Below are positions 30,144 to 38,662 of a stretch of DNA of 64,000 bases, piece by piece; the stretch's first letter is position 1; every line of letters starts with the position of its first letter. Source of the stretch: Paracoccus sp. N5 (GTDB lineage Bacteria; Pseudomonadota; Alphaproteobacteria; Rhodobacterales; Rhodobacteraceae); assembly GCF_000371965.1 (NCBI RefSeq), contig NZ_AQUO01000001.1:434001-498000 (forward strand), given 5' to 3'. The translations under genes and the position numbers were made by a program. The notes below the pieces were generated by a model. It made no database searches, was not told the origin of the DNA, and saw only the letters and a program-made list of their open reading frames with translations.

Positions 30144-30237
30144 GCCCAGCAACCCGGCAGACACATCAGCGGATCACAGCCCCGGTTGCCCAGGAGGTAG
30201 CCGGGCGGTGCCGCATGGAACAAACCCAGGAATAACT

Positions 30238-31083
30238 ATGGACACCACCACCAAGACCCCGGCCCGTGCCGCTGGGGCGACGAGCATTGCCCTGTCCGAG
30301 ATCATCGGCGGGGCTGACCTGGATGTCAGGGGCTATCTGTCCCCGCAGCACGTCCACGAATTGCGGCAGGCGATCCGCAGAGGCGACAAGTTCGGTCCCC
30401 TGCTGGTCTGGCAAGAGATGGGCGAGAATGGGATGCCGACCGGGAAGTTCGTCCTTCTGGACGGGCGGCACCGCCTTGCAGCATTGCAGGCAGAGAAACG
30501 GAGGCCCGCCAAGGTTCTGGCCGAGGTGGTCCAAGGCAGCAAGGCCGAGGCACTGATGCGGGCCGCAGCAAGAAACACCAAGGCAACCTTGCCGCTGACC
30601 CGATGGCAGGCCACCAATGCTGCTTGGGCGGTGGTCAGGCTGGATGCAGAGCCGGGCGGGGCGGCACCCTACAGCCTGTCCAAGGCCCAGATCGCCAGAG
30701 CCTGTGCCACTTCCGCAAGGACCGTGGCGACCATGCGGGCCAGATGGAAGGCGTGGCCCGAGGGTCAGGAACCGTCCGGGGATTGGCAGCGGGACATGAA
30801 GGACCGCAACGGACCACCCGAAGAAATTGACGAGGAGGAGGTCATGCGCAAACAGGAAGCCGAGATTGAGAAGATGGCACAGGCCATTCGCAAGGCCGTG
30901 GGTCATGCCCCGGAAGAGGCGTCATGGCTGTTCTATGAGGCGATTGGCCGTGTCCTTGGAGCGCGGGCCGGGGGGCTTGTGGAGTGGCTCGGAGGCAGAG
31001 ATGGGGATGAAGATGCCCCGGTGACGGGCATTGAAGGCGACCCGCAACGCCGCATCGGACCCGAGCCGGAACCCGAGTTCTGA
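30238..31083 (+). CDS. ParB/Srx-fold protein with C-terminal HTH
   Basis: A 281-residue protein. Residues about 1-120 form a ParB N-terminal (ParB/Srx-like) domain: YLSPQHVHELRQAIRRGDKF and the box LLDGRHRLAALQ. After a linker comes an HTH region (SKAQIARACATSARTVATMR) followed by PSGDWQRD, and an acidic C-terminus. ParB-like proteins bind DNA and hydrolyse CTP or cut DNA. An AGGA site is 7 nt upstream. The HTH is related to the small HTH protein of island 2 (40411), so it is shared by both islands. Function (maintenance, regulation or nuclease) is inferred. Confidence 0.8.
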   Translation: MDTTTKTPARAAGATSIALSEIIGGADLDVRGYLSPQHVHELRQAIRRGDKFGPLLVWQEMGENGMPTGKFVLLDGRHRLAALQAEKRRPAKVLAEVVQGSKAEALMRAAARNTKATLPLTRWQATNAAWAVVRLDAEPGGAAPYSLSKAQIARACATSARTVATMRARWKAWPEGQEPSGDWQRDMKDRNGPPEEIDEEEVMRKQEAEIEKMAQAIRKAVGHAPEEASWLFYEAIGRVLGARAGGLVEWLGGRDGDEDAPVTGIEGDPQRRIGPEPEPEF

Positions 31084-31373
31084 CCCCGCACCTGTGCAAT
31101 TCATGGATGTGCAAATTGCATAGGCAAGCCCGCTTGTGGATCGACAGTCTGGCCTATCGCGGACGGGGCTTTGGGCTGACCAGAAGGCCCACAGCAGGAA
31201 ATCCAAGAGGCCAGTTCTTGGGGGAGGCTTTCAGACAGCTTCCCCCGGCGCCCCCACCCAGCGCCCGCGCCGATATCGGCATCTTGACCAGGCGCACAGA
31301 ACTGGTACACACGCAGGATGCAGGACGGAAAATAATCCAGCAAAAACAAGGGATAGTGCGGAAGTTTGGGGAA
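31084..31373. other. Right end of island 1, no gene seen
   Basis: Contains an inverted repeat (TGCAATT ... AATTGCA, 31093-31118) just after the ParB-like stop, which may be a terminator or operator, and one CTGGTACACA arm-type repeat (31302-31311). Confidence 0.45.
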
Positions 31374-31397
31374 TTCAATCCTCTCTCACAGCACCAT
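31374..31397 (+). repeat. att repeat 2 (island 1/island 2 junction)
   Basis: Second identical 24-bp copy of the tRNA-Thr 3' end; flanking bases GAA match repeat 3 but not the tRNA, as expected for a duplicated attachment site. Confidence 0.85.
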
Positions 31398-31477
31398 TTT
31401 TTCTTGCAAGATCCCAAGAAGATACGCTTTATCAGAGACTTGGAGTGGCCCGACTTACACACAGGGGTCACACACAC

Positions 31478-33007
31478 ATGGTCTTGAAAATGCCCCGTCC
31501 AACTCAGCGCAAGCCCGGTGCCCCCTTCTACTTTCGTGTCCGTGTTCCTGCCGATCTGGTGGACAGCGTAGGACGGAGGGAATTGTCCTATTCGCTCCAA
31601 ACCAATGAGGAGGCGGAGGCGAAACGGCTCTTTGCGGCCGAGATGGCAAAGCACCTTGCCCACTGGGAAGCTCTCCGCAAGGGCCCCCAGCCGATCCCCC
31701 TACAGACCATTACGGCGCTTTGCGGGGAGTTTTACAGGGAATGGGTGCAGTCGCTCACGGCCGAGCCAGGACCGGCGGGAGTCTGGACGGGAATTTCCGA
31801 GATCAACAAAAGGCTTTCCGGCTTGGAAGGGGAGGAGCGACAGCAAGCCTTGGCAGACTGGTACGGCCTCACCGCAGACGGGCTCTTGCTGAGGCACGGA
31901 CTTGTCCCCGACGAGTTCAGCTACCGCCGCCTTCTGGATCACCTGCACGATACCGTCACGAGGGCCACGGAGACGCTCTCCCGGCGGGCGGAAGGAGACT
32001 ATGGGCCAGACCCCCACGAGAACCGATTCCCTGCCTCTGTGGTGGTCCCTTCGCCCCCTCCGCAGGCACCCCGACGAAAGCCCGGAGCGTCCCTCTCGGG
32101 CCTCTTCGCTGAATGGGAGAAGCAGGCGCGGGCGGATGGCAAGCCTGAGAAAACCATTCGTGACTTCCGCCATAAGGTCGAAGAGCTGCGGGCCTTCCTC
32201 AAACATGAGCGTATCCCCGACATAAGGCCGGCGGACATTGTGCGATGGCTGGACTACCTGAGGGACGAAAAGAAACTTAGCGGCAAGACCATCGGCCAGA
32301 AATACCTTGCAGCCGTCCGCCTCATGTTCAGCTTCGCCAAGAGCCGCGCCATGGGTCTCCCCGACCCCACCGAGGGCCTCAAGGTCAAGATCCCCAAGCG
32401 GCAGACTACGCGGGACAAAGGATTCACCGATCAAGAGGCAAGGCAGATCCTTGCAGCCGCGCGACGAGGGGCAGGCATTTCCGAAAGGATGGCCGATCAC
32501 ATGCGCAGGGCCTACCGATGGGTGCCGTGGATCTGCGCCCATACAGGTGCGCGGGTGAATGAGATTACCCAGATCAGACGGGAGGACCTTCTGACCGTGG
32601 ACGGCATCCCATGCCTGTGCATCACCCCGGATGCCGGTGCCGTGAAAACAGGTCAGCACAGGATTGTCCCCCTGCACCCCCAGCTTGTCCGCGATGGGCT
32701 GGTTGAGGAGATGAAGGCCCTGCCCCGTGGCCCCGTGTTTCACGTCGCTGGCAAGTCAGCCAAAGGCACGGGAGGCAGGCTGGCGGGCTGGGTACGCGAA
32801 CATGCCAAGATCACCGATCCTGCATTGCAGCCGAACCACGCTTGGCGGCACCGCATGAAGACGGTTTGCCGCCGGGTGGGCATAGACGGGGAATGGGCCG
32901 ATCATCTGCAAGGCCATGCCAATCCCCGTGCATCGGGCGGATATGGCGAATGGGAGGTCGCGGCCCTCTATCGTGAGGTCTGCAAGCTGCCTGATTATGA
33001 CGCATGA
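31478..33007 (+). CDS. int: Tyrosine-recombinase integrase 2
   Basis: A 509-residue integrase related to int1 across core and catalytic domains (for example TIGQKYLA, FAKSRAMGL, WICAHTGARVNEI, AWRHRMKT), but with a different N-terminus (MVLKMPRPTQRKPGAPFYFR). Catalytic Arg (HTGARVNEI), His-x-x-Arg, GHAN and Tyr (GGYGEWE) are present. It lies 80 bp after att repeat 2, the same spacing as int1 from repeat 1. It is the integrase of the 17-kb island 2. Confidence 0.93.
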   Translation: MVLKMPRPTQRKPGAPFYFRVRVPADLVDSVGRRELSYSLQTNEEAEAKRLFAAEMAKHLAHWEALRKGPQPIPLQTITALCGEFYREWVQSLTAEPGPAGVWTGISEINKRLSGLEGEERQQALADWYGLTADGLLLRHGLVPDEFSYRRLLDHLHDTVTRATETLSRRAEGDYGPDPHENRFPASVVVPSPPPQAPRRKPGASLSGLFAEWEKQARADGKPEKTIRDFRHKVEELRAFLKHERIPDIRPADIVRWLDYLRDEKKLSGKTIGQKYLAAVRLMFSFAKSRAMGLPDPTEGLKVKIPKRQTTRDKGFTDQEARQILAAARRGAGISERMADHMRRAYRWVPWICAHTGARVNEITQIRREDLLTVDGIPCLCITPDAGAVKTGQHRIVPLHPQLVRDGLVEEMKALPRGPVFHVAGKSAKGTGGRLAGWVREHAKITDPALQPNHAWRHRMKTVCRRVGIDGEWADHLQGHANPRASGGYGEWEVAALYREVCKLPDYDA

Positions 33008-33119
33008 CAGAGCCTCTCAGCACCTCCTCCAGCGCCCCCTTCGCTTCCCCTTACCCCACCCTAGCCGAGATCCTTCACGCCCCTGTACGGCCCTCTCCGT
33101 GGCGCTGCGGGGCTGTCGC

Positions 33120-33140
33120 AGTTAGGGCCTGCTATAGGTC
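33120..33140 (+). promoter_or_regulatory. T7-type phage promoter 1
   Basis: AGTTA, 7-bp spacer GGGCCTG, CTATAGGTC. GGTTCAGC starts 10 bp after the CTATAG. Confidence 0.7.
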
Positions 33141-33308
33141 CGGCCAGGGTTCAGCAGGGGGAAGGCGGTAACAACGTGCAGGCCACAGGAGCCCCAGAGA
33201 GCCCCGTAGAGCGGCATCTTCGGTTCTTGGCTGGGCTGGTGCCTGAAACCCTCTCATCGCCCTGTACGGCTCACCAGTGCAGGCCGGAGAGGGTATCCGG
33301 GGCGGAGC

Positions 33309-33330
33309 AATTACCCCGTCCTATAGGACA
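33309..33330 (+). promoter_or_regulatory. T7-type phage promoter 2
   Basis: AATTA, 7-bp spacer CCCCGTC, CTATAGGACA; GGTTCAACC starts 11 bp after the CTATAG. Confidence 0.75.
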
Positions 33331-33396
33331 GACACGCGGTTCAACCAGAGATCAGGCCGAGCCCAGGGTTTCCTTCCCGTATGGCCCCGACAGGCT

Positions 33397-33417
33397 GATT
33401 AGGTTGCTCTATAGCCC
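33397..33417 (+). promoter_or_regulatory. T7-type phage promoter 3
   Basis: GATTA, 7-bp spacer GGTTGCT, CTATAGCCC. Confidence 0.6.
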
Positions 33418-33436
33418 AGCCTGATTGGCTCCCATG

Positions 33437-33458
33437 AATTAGGGCACCCTATAGGACA
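33437..33458 (+). promoter_or_regulatory. T7-type phage promoter 4
   Basis: AATTA, 7-bp spacer GGGCACC, CTATAGGACA; GGTTCAGCC starts 10 bp after the CTATAG. Confidence 0.75.
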
Positions 33459-33473
33459 TCCAAGGGTTCAGCC

Positions 33474-33608
33474 ATCCCGACAGGGAACAAGACGCTGGAT
33501 GAGTTCTTCGCCAAGCACTTCGATCCCAACACAGGCCAGTGGGTGCATAAGCATCCTGACAAGGCTGGACTGGAGAGGCTGTATCAGGAGTACTACGGGG
33601 AGGACTGA
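33474..33608 (+). pseudogene. Short ORF fragment without a standard start
   Basis: The frame ending at TGA 33608 encodes KTLDEFFAKHFDPNTGQWVH and continues KHPDKAGLERLYQEYYGED, a clearly protein-like composition. No ATG, GTG or TTG is in frame after the upstream stop at about 33434; the first plausible codons are ATC 33474 or CTG 33495. Best read as the C-terminal remnant of a phage gene left just after promoter 4, or a small gene with a rare start. Confidence 0.45.
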
Positions 33609-33692
33609 GGGAGAGGGTGAACCATGAGGGGGACATGAGGAGCACCTAAGGGTTCACTAGGGAGGATGGAGGGGGGTAGGAGGGGATCAGCT

Positions 33693-33714
33693 AATTACCC
33701 CTCACTATAGCACA
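33693..33714 (+). promoter_or_regulatory. T7-type phage promoter 5
   Basis: AATTA, 7-bp spacer CCCCTCA, CTATAG; GGTTC follows 5 bp later. The run ACYYCTCACTATAG is nearly the bacteriophage T7 promoter core. Confidence 0.75.
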
Positions 33715-33855
33715 GGGTTCCCCTAAAGATACTTATAGGGTGTATCGTAAGGCTGTTCGATGTGATGTGGAAGGGTTCCTCAGGGAGACCTCCCACCGAC
33801 CCCCTCCCTCCCAGGAACCTCTTCATGCTGTTCAATGTCATGTGGATCCTTGACC

Positions 33856-33900
33856 ACCCCTTGACAGGACCTCGGCTGCGCCTCGGCCCCATCAAGGGGT
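33856..33900. terminator. Long-loop hairpin in island 2
   Basis: ACCCCTTGA (33856-33864) pairs with TCAAGGGGT (33892-33900); inner GC-rich loop. Could be a terminator or processing site for transcripts from the phage-type promoters. Confidence 0.4.
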
Positions 33901-34131
33901 CTCAGGATATTTGACGGAAAAATCCGAGGTCCCGCCTCGACAGGATTGAACCCACGCGCACCCCCCGTGCCCCCGCGCGGTCATGGCTCCCGCGCATCGC
34001 CTGGGCGCCCACAGAATGGCTCCTGCCCGCGCCTGGCTGCCCGCCGCCCATCCCCTTCATCCGCGCCGTGCGTCTCAATGGGGCTTGGTCTAACGAGGCG
34101 TCTCAGTTAACCCGGCTCAGCACCTTCGGAT

Positions 34132-34200
34132 TGTCTCATAAGAATGCAGTTGACATTTTGAGACAGATCCAGCATTAACATCTAAGAACCCATTGAGACA
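34132..34200. promoter_or_regulatory. Resolvase-type binding sites
   Basis: TGTCTCA (34132-34138), TGAGACA (34159-34165) and TGAGACA (34194-34200) lie before the resolvase gene and overlap a TTGACA at 34150. The arrangement suggests a res site with autoregulation. Confidence 0.5.
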
Positions 34201-34215
34201 CCTTGGAGCCCCGCC

Positions 34216-34782
34216 ATGCTCATCGGCTATGCCCGCACCTCGACCCTCGACCAGAAGGCCGGCCTTGAAGCCCAGACCCGCGACCTTGCCGAGGCAGGGT
34301 GCAGTCGGATCTTCCAAGAGGAGGTCTCCTCCGTGGACTTGGCACGGCGGGAGAAGCTCAGCGAAGCCCTTTCCCATGCCCGCCCTGGGGACACCCTTGT
34401 CGTCACCAAGCTGGACCGTCTGGCCCGCTCTGTGGCCCACCTGATGGCCCTCACTGCCCAGCTTGAGGATCAGGGCGTGGCCCTGCGCATTCTCTCCATG
34501 GGCATTGATACCGCCACCCCGACCGGAAAGCTCATGCTCACCATCCTGGGCGGCGTGGCCGAGTTTGAACGGGAGATCATGCTGGAACGGCAACGCGAGG
34601 GCATCGCCAAGGCCAAGGCCGAAGGGAAGTACAAGGGCCGCAAGCCGACCGCACAGGCGAAGGCAGAGGAGGTGCTGAGGCTGCGCAGGGAGGGCATCGG
34701 CGGGACTGAGATCGCCAAGCGCCTCGGGATCGGCCGCGCGAGTGTGTATCGGGTGCTGAATGGTGCCGGCGGGGTGGAGTGA
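34216..34782 (+). CDS. DNA invertase/resolvase-type serine recombinase
   Basis: A 188-residue serine recombinase of the Hin/TnpR group: LIGYARTSTLDQKAGLEAQT (catalytic Ser in ARTST), TLVVTKLDRLARSVAHLMAL (LDRLARS motif), FEREIMLERQREGIAKAKAE and a C-terminal HTH (IAKRLGIGRASVYRVL). Different subtype from the island 1 resolvase. Inverted TGTCTCA/TGAGACA repeats lie upstream. It may resolve the element or derive from a transposon. Confidence 0.9.
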   Translation: MLIGYARTSTLDQKAGLEAQTRDLAEAGCSRIFQEEVSSVDLARREKLSEALSHARPGDTLVVTKLDRLARSVAHLMALTAQLEDQGVALRILSMGIDTATPTGKLMLTILGGVAEFEREIMLERQREGIAKAKAEGKYKGRKPTAQAKAEEVLRLRREGIGGTEIAKRLGIGRASVYRVLNGAGGVE

Positions 34783-34994
34783 GGGTGTTTCAATAGGTCA
34801 GCAATGCTGCCATATATGCCGAAGCCCTCCGCTTCTGCCCTGGCCTATCTGTTTGCAGCCACCTCAGTACCCCAACAGCACCCCGACAAACCCCTTTCCC
34901 GCACCTTCAAGACCCCTTCTGGCGCCCTTTCCGGCATCCCCGGCCAAGCCCTAGCCGCCCCCAAGAGAGCCCGTCCAAGCCACCTCTCAGAGCC

Positions 34995-35288
34995 TCAAAG
35001 GTGCCGCGTTGCATCCTGCTTTTGGTGAAGAACCCGGATCACGTCCAGGTGCCGGTCCTGGTCCCGGAAATAGACCACATGCGACCCCACGAACGCTTTC
35101 AGGTATCCTTTCCGGGCCTCGACAGGTTGCCCTCTGCGGTTCCCCGAGGCGAGCTCCTCGAAAGCTCCCATGATGCTGCGCAGATAGGCATCTGCCTGCG
35201 CCGCGTTCCACCGCTCGAAGGTGTACAACCAGATGCCCTCAAGATCCTGTTCGGCCAGCGGAGAGAGCCTGTAGGGCTTACCCGTCAT
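34995..35288 (-). CDS. parE: ParE/RelE-type toxin
   Basis: A 97-residue toxin with the ParE/RelE fold: YRLSPLAEQDLEGIWLYTFE and GSHVVYFRDQDRHLDVIRVL. ParE toxins poison DNA gyrase; RelE relatives cut mRNA. Its start (35288) lies inside the end of the parD-like antitoxin gene (11-bp overlap), the usual order. It likely stabilises island 2. Toxin target is inferred from the antitoxin class. Confidence 0.85.
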   Translation of the reverse strand: MTGKPYRLSPLAEQDLEGIWLYTFERWNAAQADAYLRSIMGAFEELASGNRRGQPVEARKGYLKAFVGSHVVYFRDQDRHLDVIRVLHQKQDATRHL

Positions 35289-35535
35289 TCCGGGCCGCAT
35301 GGGTCCGGTTCATCCGGGCAAGGAATGCTTCGCTGTCGAAGGGTCTAGGCTCCCCCGACGCCTCCCCCGCGATCAGCGCATCCCGCAGCGCCTTCACCCG
35401 CGCCTCATGCTCCTCCAAGAGCCTTAGCCCCGCCCGCACGACATCGCTTGCAGAACCGTAGCGGCCTGCCTGAACTTGCTCGGCTATGAAGCCCGTGAAG
35501 TGTTCGCCAAGCGTGACGGAGGTATTGCGGGGCAT
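35278..35535 (-). CDS. parD: ParD-type antitoxin
   Basis: An 85-residue ribbon-helix-helix antitoxin: NTSVTLGEHFTGFIAEQVQA, then GRYGSASDVVRAGLRLLEEH, the ParD/CopG signature. The C-terminal half (EPRPFDSEAFLARMN) is the toxin-wrapping part. It precedes and overlaps parE, and is expected to repress its own promoter. Confidence 0.88.
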   Translation of the reverse strand: MPRNTSVTLGEHFTGFIAEQVQAGRYGSASDVVRAGLRLLEEHEARVKALRDALIAGEASGEPRPFDSEAFLARMNRTHAARNDG

Positions 35536-36203
35536 CCTTCTGAGGTCTCCTGCGTCGGTACTCTGGCGAGGTTATACCAATATGTATTAGGGGGCAACTT
35601 TTGGTAGGCGACAGGTCAGGGGGTGCCTGATCCGAGATCCGCCTGAGGTGGTCAGAGGTCTCTCCCGTCCTCCTCTTCACCTATCCAGATCTCTAGGGAG
35701 AACGGAGAGAACAGGAGGCCAGCCCAAAGCCGCGCACATAGTTCCATCATTCCCGCCCCCTTTGCCCCGCCACCATTCGATTGCCACAGGCTGATACAGC
35801 ACAGCCGGCCCCGCAAGATGCTGAGGGATGTTGAAGAGCCGCGCCTAGGCCGTTGCCCCTGTCTGGCGCCCGCAAGTTGGCAGCTTGAGCCCGACACCAG
35901 CACCGCGCCGCACCCCGTAGGAGAGCCTAGGATGAGGCCAAAGGGGGAGCGTGGGGCGCATGAAGGGTCCTGCGGGGGCGGTGGAGGGGTCAGGAAGACG
36001 GGCGAAAGTTCATCACAGAAACGTGATGATAGCAATGTGGCGCCCTGTAGGGCACACGGCAAAGCCGTTACTTCATATGCTTAGACGTAGCACCGTCCGC
36101 ACTCCTCGCCCTATAGGGTAATAAATCATTAATTATCAAAAACTTAATAGTTTACAACGCCGCCGGCGCCAGCTTTTTTCACCTGGGACACACCAGGAGA
36201 TTA
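35536..36203. other. No gene seen
   Basis: About 670 bp between parD and the IS5-type element. ORFs here are shadow-like (Pro/Ser/Arg-rich). An AT-rich stretch (36115-36160) and a CTATAG at 36112 without the AATTA block are noted. Confidence 0.4.
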
Positions 36204-36250
36204 GGGCGTGTTGACAAAAGGGATTCACCGGGCGCGGTGATCGTGATTCA

Positions 36251-37623
36251 GATGCTGTCCCACGGAGTGGTGTAGCTGGCGCTGATCGTCACCGTTAGGT
36301 TCGGCGCTGGCCTGCTTGATCAGGATGCCGCTGCGGGCAGGCTGATGACGGGATCATCGCCCATTGACGCGATGGTTTCCAGCGTCATGTAGCGGGTGCG
36401 CTGAACGGTCCATTCATCGTTCTGTTCGAGGAGCAGAGCCCCGACGAGGCGGACGATGGCGTCGTCATTCGGGAATATTCCGACGACGTCGGTGCGGCGC
36501 TTGATCTCGCCGTTCAGCCTTTCGATCGGGTTGGTCGAGTGCAGCTTGGCCCGGTGTTCCTTGGGGAAGGACATGTAGGCCAGGACGTCATGCTCCGCGT
36601 CATCCATGAGGGTGGCCAGCTTCGGCACCTTGGGCCTGATCTGGTCGGCCACGGCGCGCCACTGGGTGCTGGCGGCCTTGGCGGTGTCTTGGGCGAAGGC
36701 GGTGGCGATGAAGGCCGAGACGACGCGCCGCCCGCTCTTCCCGGCATGCGCCAGGGCATTGCGCTGGAAGTGGACGCGACAGCGCTGCCAGGTGGCGCTG
36801 AGCACCTTCGAGACCGCGGCCTTGATGCCTTCGTGGGCATCGCTGATGACGAGCTTCACCCCGCGCAGTCCGCGGCGGGTCAGCTTGCGAAGGAACTCCG
36901 TCCAGATCGGCTCGGCCTCGGATGTGCCGATCTCGAGACCAAGAACCTCGCGCCGCCCATCGGTGTTGACGCCGATGGCGATGATGACGGCGACCGAGAC
37001 GATCCGCCCGCCTCGACGGACCTTGAGGTAGGTGGCGTCGATCCAGAGATAGGGCCAGTCACCTTCGAGGGGGCGGTTCAGAAACGCCTTCACCTTGCCG
37101 TCGATCTCTTCGCAGAGCCGCGAGACTTGGCTCTTGCTGATCCCCGACATGCCCATGGCCTTGACCAGATCGTCCACGGACCGCGTCGAGATACCCTGAA
37201 CGTAGGCCTCCTGGATGACCGCCGTTAGCGCCTTCTCGGCCATCCGCCGGGGCTCGAGAAAGCCCGGAAAGTAGCTGCCCTTCCGAAGCTTCGGAATACG
37301 CAGTTCGACCGTCCCGGCGCGCGTCTCCCAGTCCCTGTCGCGGTAGCCGTTGCGCTGCGCCCGCCGTGCAGGGTCCTTCTCGCCATAGGCCGCGCCCGTC
37401 ACAGCGCCGACCTCCAGCTCCATCAGCCGTTCGGCCGCAAAGCCGATCATCTCGCGCAGCAGGTCCGCATCAGGGGCCTTCTCCACAAGGTCGCGGAAGT
37501 TCATCATGTCGGTGGTCATCGGTGGTCCTCTCGGTTCTGGGTTGGCGTAAGCAACCAGACCTTAACCGAACATCGCCGGTGACCACCTCACCCAGAACCT
37601 ACACCACGCTCAGGGACAGCATC
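36251..37623 (-). mobile_element. IS256-family element, copy 1
   Basis: 1373 bp, ends GATGCTGTCCC on both sides as inverted repeats, flanked by an 8-bp direct duplication GTGATTCA (36243-36250 and 37624-37631). Same length as copy 2 and opposite in orientation. Confidence 0.9.
36320..37519 (-). CDS. IS256-family transposase
   Basis: A 399-residue DDE transposase with the IS256 catalytic residues: LWIDATYLKV (Asp), KLVISDAHEGI (Asp) and STNPIERLNGEIK (Glu). It begins MTTDMMNFRDLVEKAPDADL and ends VISLPAAAS. The ORF is complete and identical in the ORF listing to copy 2 (45764), so both elements probably arrived recently and can move. Confidence 0.95.
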   Translation of the reverse strand: MTTDMMNFRDLVEKAPDADLLREMIGFAAERLMELEVGAVTGAAYGEKDPARRAQRNGYRDRDWETRAGTVELRIPKLRKGSYFPGFLEPRRMAEKALTAVIQEAYVQGISTRSVDDLVKAMGMSGISKSQVSRLCEEIDGKVKAFLNRPLEGDWPYLWIDATYLKVRRGGRIVSVAVIIAIGVNTDGRREVLGLEIGTSEAEPIWTEFLRKLTRRGLRGVKLVISDAHEGIKAAVSKVLSATWQRCRVHFQRNALAHAGKSGRRVVSAFIATAFAQDTAKAASTQWRAVADQIRPKVPKLATLMDDAEHDVLAYMSFPKEHRAKLHSTNPIERLNGEIKRRTDVVGIFPNDDAIVRLVGALLLEQNDEWTVQRTRYMTLETIASMGDDPVISLPAAAS

Positions 37624-37645
37624 GTGATTCAAGCTGGTATCTGCA

Positions 37646-38433
37646 ATGGAGACCAGCGTGGCACGAAACCTGATGTCGAACGACGAGTGGGCGTTCTTTG
37701 AACGCTTCATCCTGGCTGTCCGTTCTCCGAACGGCCGCAAGCCCACGAACCATCGGCTTGTTCTGGATGGGATTTTCTGGATCGCCCGAACGGGGTCGCC
37801 CTGGCGCGACCTGCCGGAAGAGTTCGGCAAATGGTCGTCTGTCTATCGGCAGTTCCGGCGCTGGACGTTGGCGGGGCTGTGGGAACAGATCCTGGAGGCG
37901 CTGAACGAGAGCCGGATCGTGCCGGATGCGCTGCAGATGATCGACAGCACCGTGGTTCGCGCTCATCATCAGGCAGCGGGCGCAAAAGGGGGACTCCGCG
38001 CCAAGGTTTCGGCCGCTCGCGAGGTGGCTTCACGACCAAGATCCATCTGCGGGTCAATGCGGCAGGCCTGCCCATGAGAACCGAGATCACGGCCGGGCAG
38101 ACATCGGACTACCTCGGCTTCGATCTGGTCATGGCTGACAACCTGCCCGAGCCAAGCGTTCTGCTCGCAGACCGCGGCTACGACTCCGACAACATCCGCA
38201 AGACCATGGAGGTGCGCGACGTGGTGCCGGTCATCCCCATGCGCAAAACCCGGAAGCTACGGGTCGCCGTTGACCGCAGGCTCTACCGCCTGCGCAATCT
38301 CGTTGAGCGGTGCTTCAACAAGCTCAACAATGCCCGTCGCGTCGCCACCCGCTACGACAAGACCGCCGAAAGCTTCCTGGGCTTCATCGACATCACGTCG
38401 ATCCGCCTCTGGCTCCGCCATTTGTCAACATGA
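37646..38433 (+). CDS. IS5-family transposase, two frames joined by a -1 frameshift
   Basis: The first frame (37646-38077) encodes METSVARNLMSNDEWAFFER through the first catalytic Asp (MIDSTVVRAHH); the second (37985-38433 usable part) encodes GFTTKIHLRVNAAGLP, the second Asp (LADRGYDSDNI) and Glu (RNLVERCFNKLN). They join at GCAAAAGGGGG (37982-37992), where a -1 slip gives one product of about 262 residues. That slippery run is typical of programmed frameshifting in this IS group. Both frames are intact. Confidence 0.85.
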
Positions 38434-38440
38434 CCTAAAA

Positions 38441-38662
38441 ATGGATACTCAGCCTGTCACGCTGCCGCGCCTCTTCGAGCAAGCCCCCCGTCAAGACCTA
38501 GCAGCCCAGCTATGCCGTGCCCTTGGTCACATTGCGCAAGCACAACGCGCGGTTCTTCTTGGGCTTCCTCCAGAGGATGCTGATATTCAAATGCCACTGG
38601 CATGGGCCTTGGAACTTTTAGCGGCCGCCAAAGCTGAGCCGGCGACCTGTCTCCGTTCCTGA
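38441..38662 (+). CDS. Small hypothetical protein next to the IS5-type element
   Basis: A 73-residue ORF (MDTQPVTLPRLFEQAPRQDL) with helical, Ala/Leu-rich composition, starting 6 bp beyond the IS right end. No good ribosome-binding site is visible because the IS end lies there, so it may be a gene whose upstream part the IS displaced. Family not recognised. Confidence 0.4.
   Translation: MDTQPVTLPRLFEQAPRQDLAAQLCRALGHIAQAQRAVLLGLPPEDADIQMPLAWALELLAAAKAEPATCLRS

Larger units (their letters stand above)
33008..34131. other. Promoter-rich gene-poor stretch of island 2
   Basis: About 1.1 kb with five T7-type promoters, GGTTCA repeats 5-11 bp after four of them, short direct repeats (GCTGTTCRATGTSATGTGGA at about 33756 and 33825), and one start-less ORF (33474-33608). 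No full gene seen on either strand. Confidence 0.6.
36204..38435 (+). mobile_element. IS5-family element, copy 1, interrupted by an IS256-family element
   Basis: Ends match as imperfect inverted repeats (left GGGCGTGTTGACAAAAGG, right GGTCATGTTGACAAATGG), flanked by TA on both sides, the target duplication of this group. Without the inner IS256 element and its 8-bp duplication the unit is 851 bp. The IS256 copy sits between the left end and the transposase start, so the transposase itself is uninterrupted. Confidence 0.88.

Noticed and set aside
33176..33424. 82-residue ORF across two phage-type promoters
   Set aside because: Covers promoter motifs and has no coherent composition.
35652..36062. 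136-residue minus-strand ORF
   Set aside because: Pro/Ser/Cys-rich, no ribosome-binding site, no domain; composition of a shadow frame.
36110..36125. Possible sixth T7-type promoter (CTATAG) before the first IS
   Set aside because: The AATTA block is absent at the required 7-bp distance on either strand.
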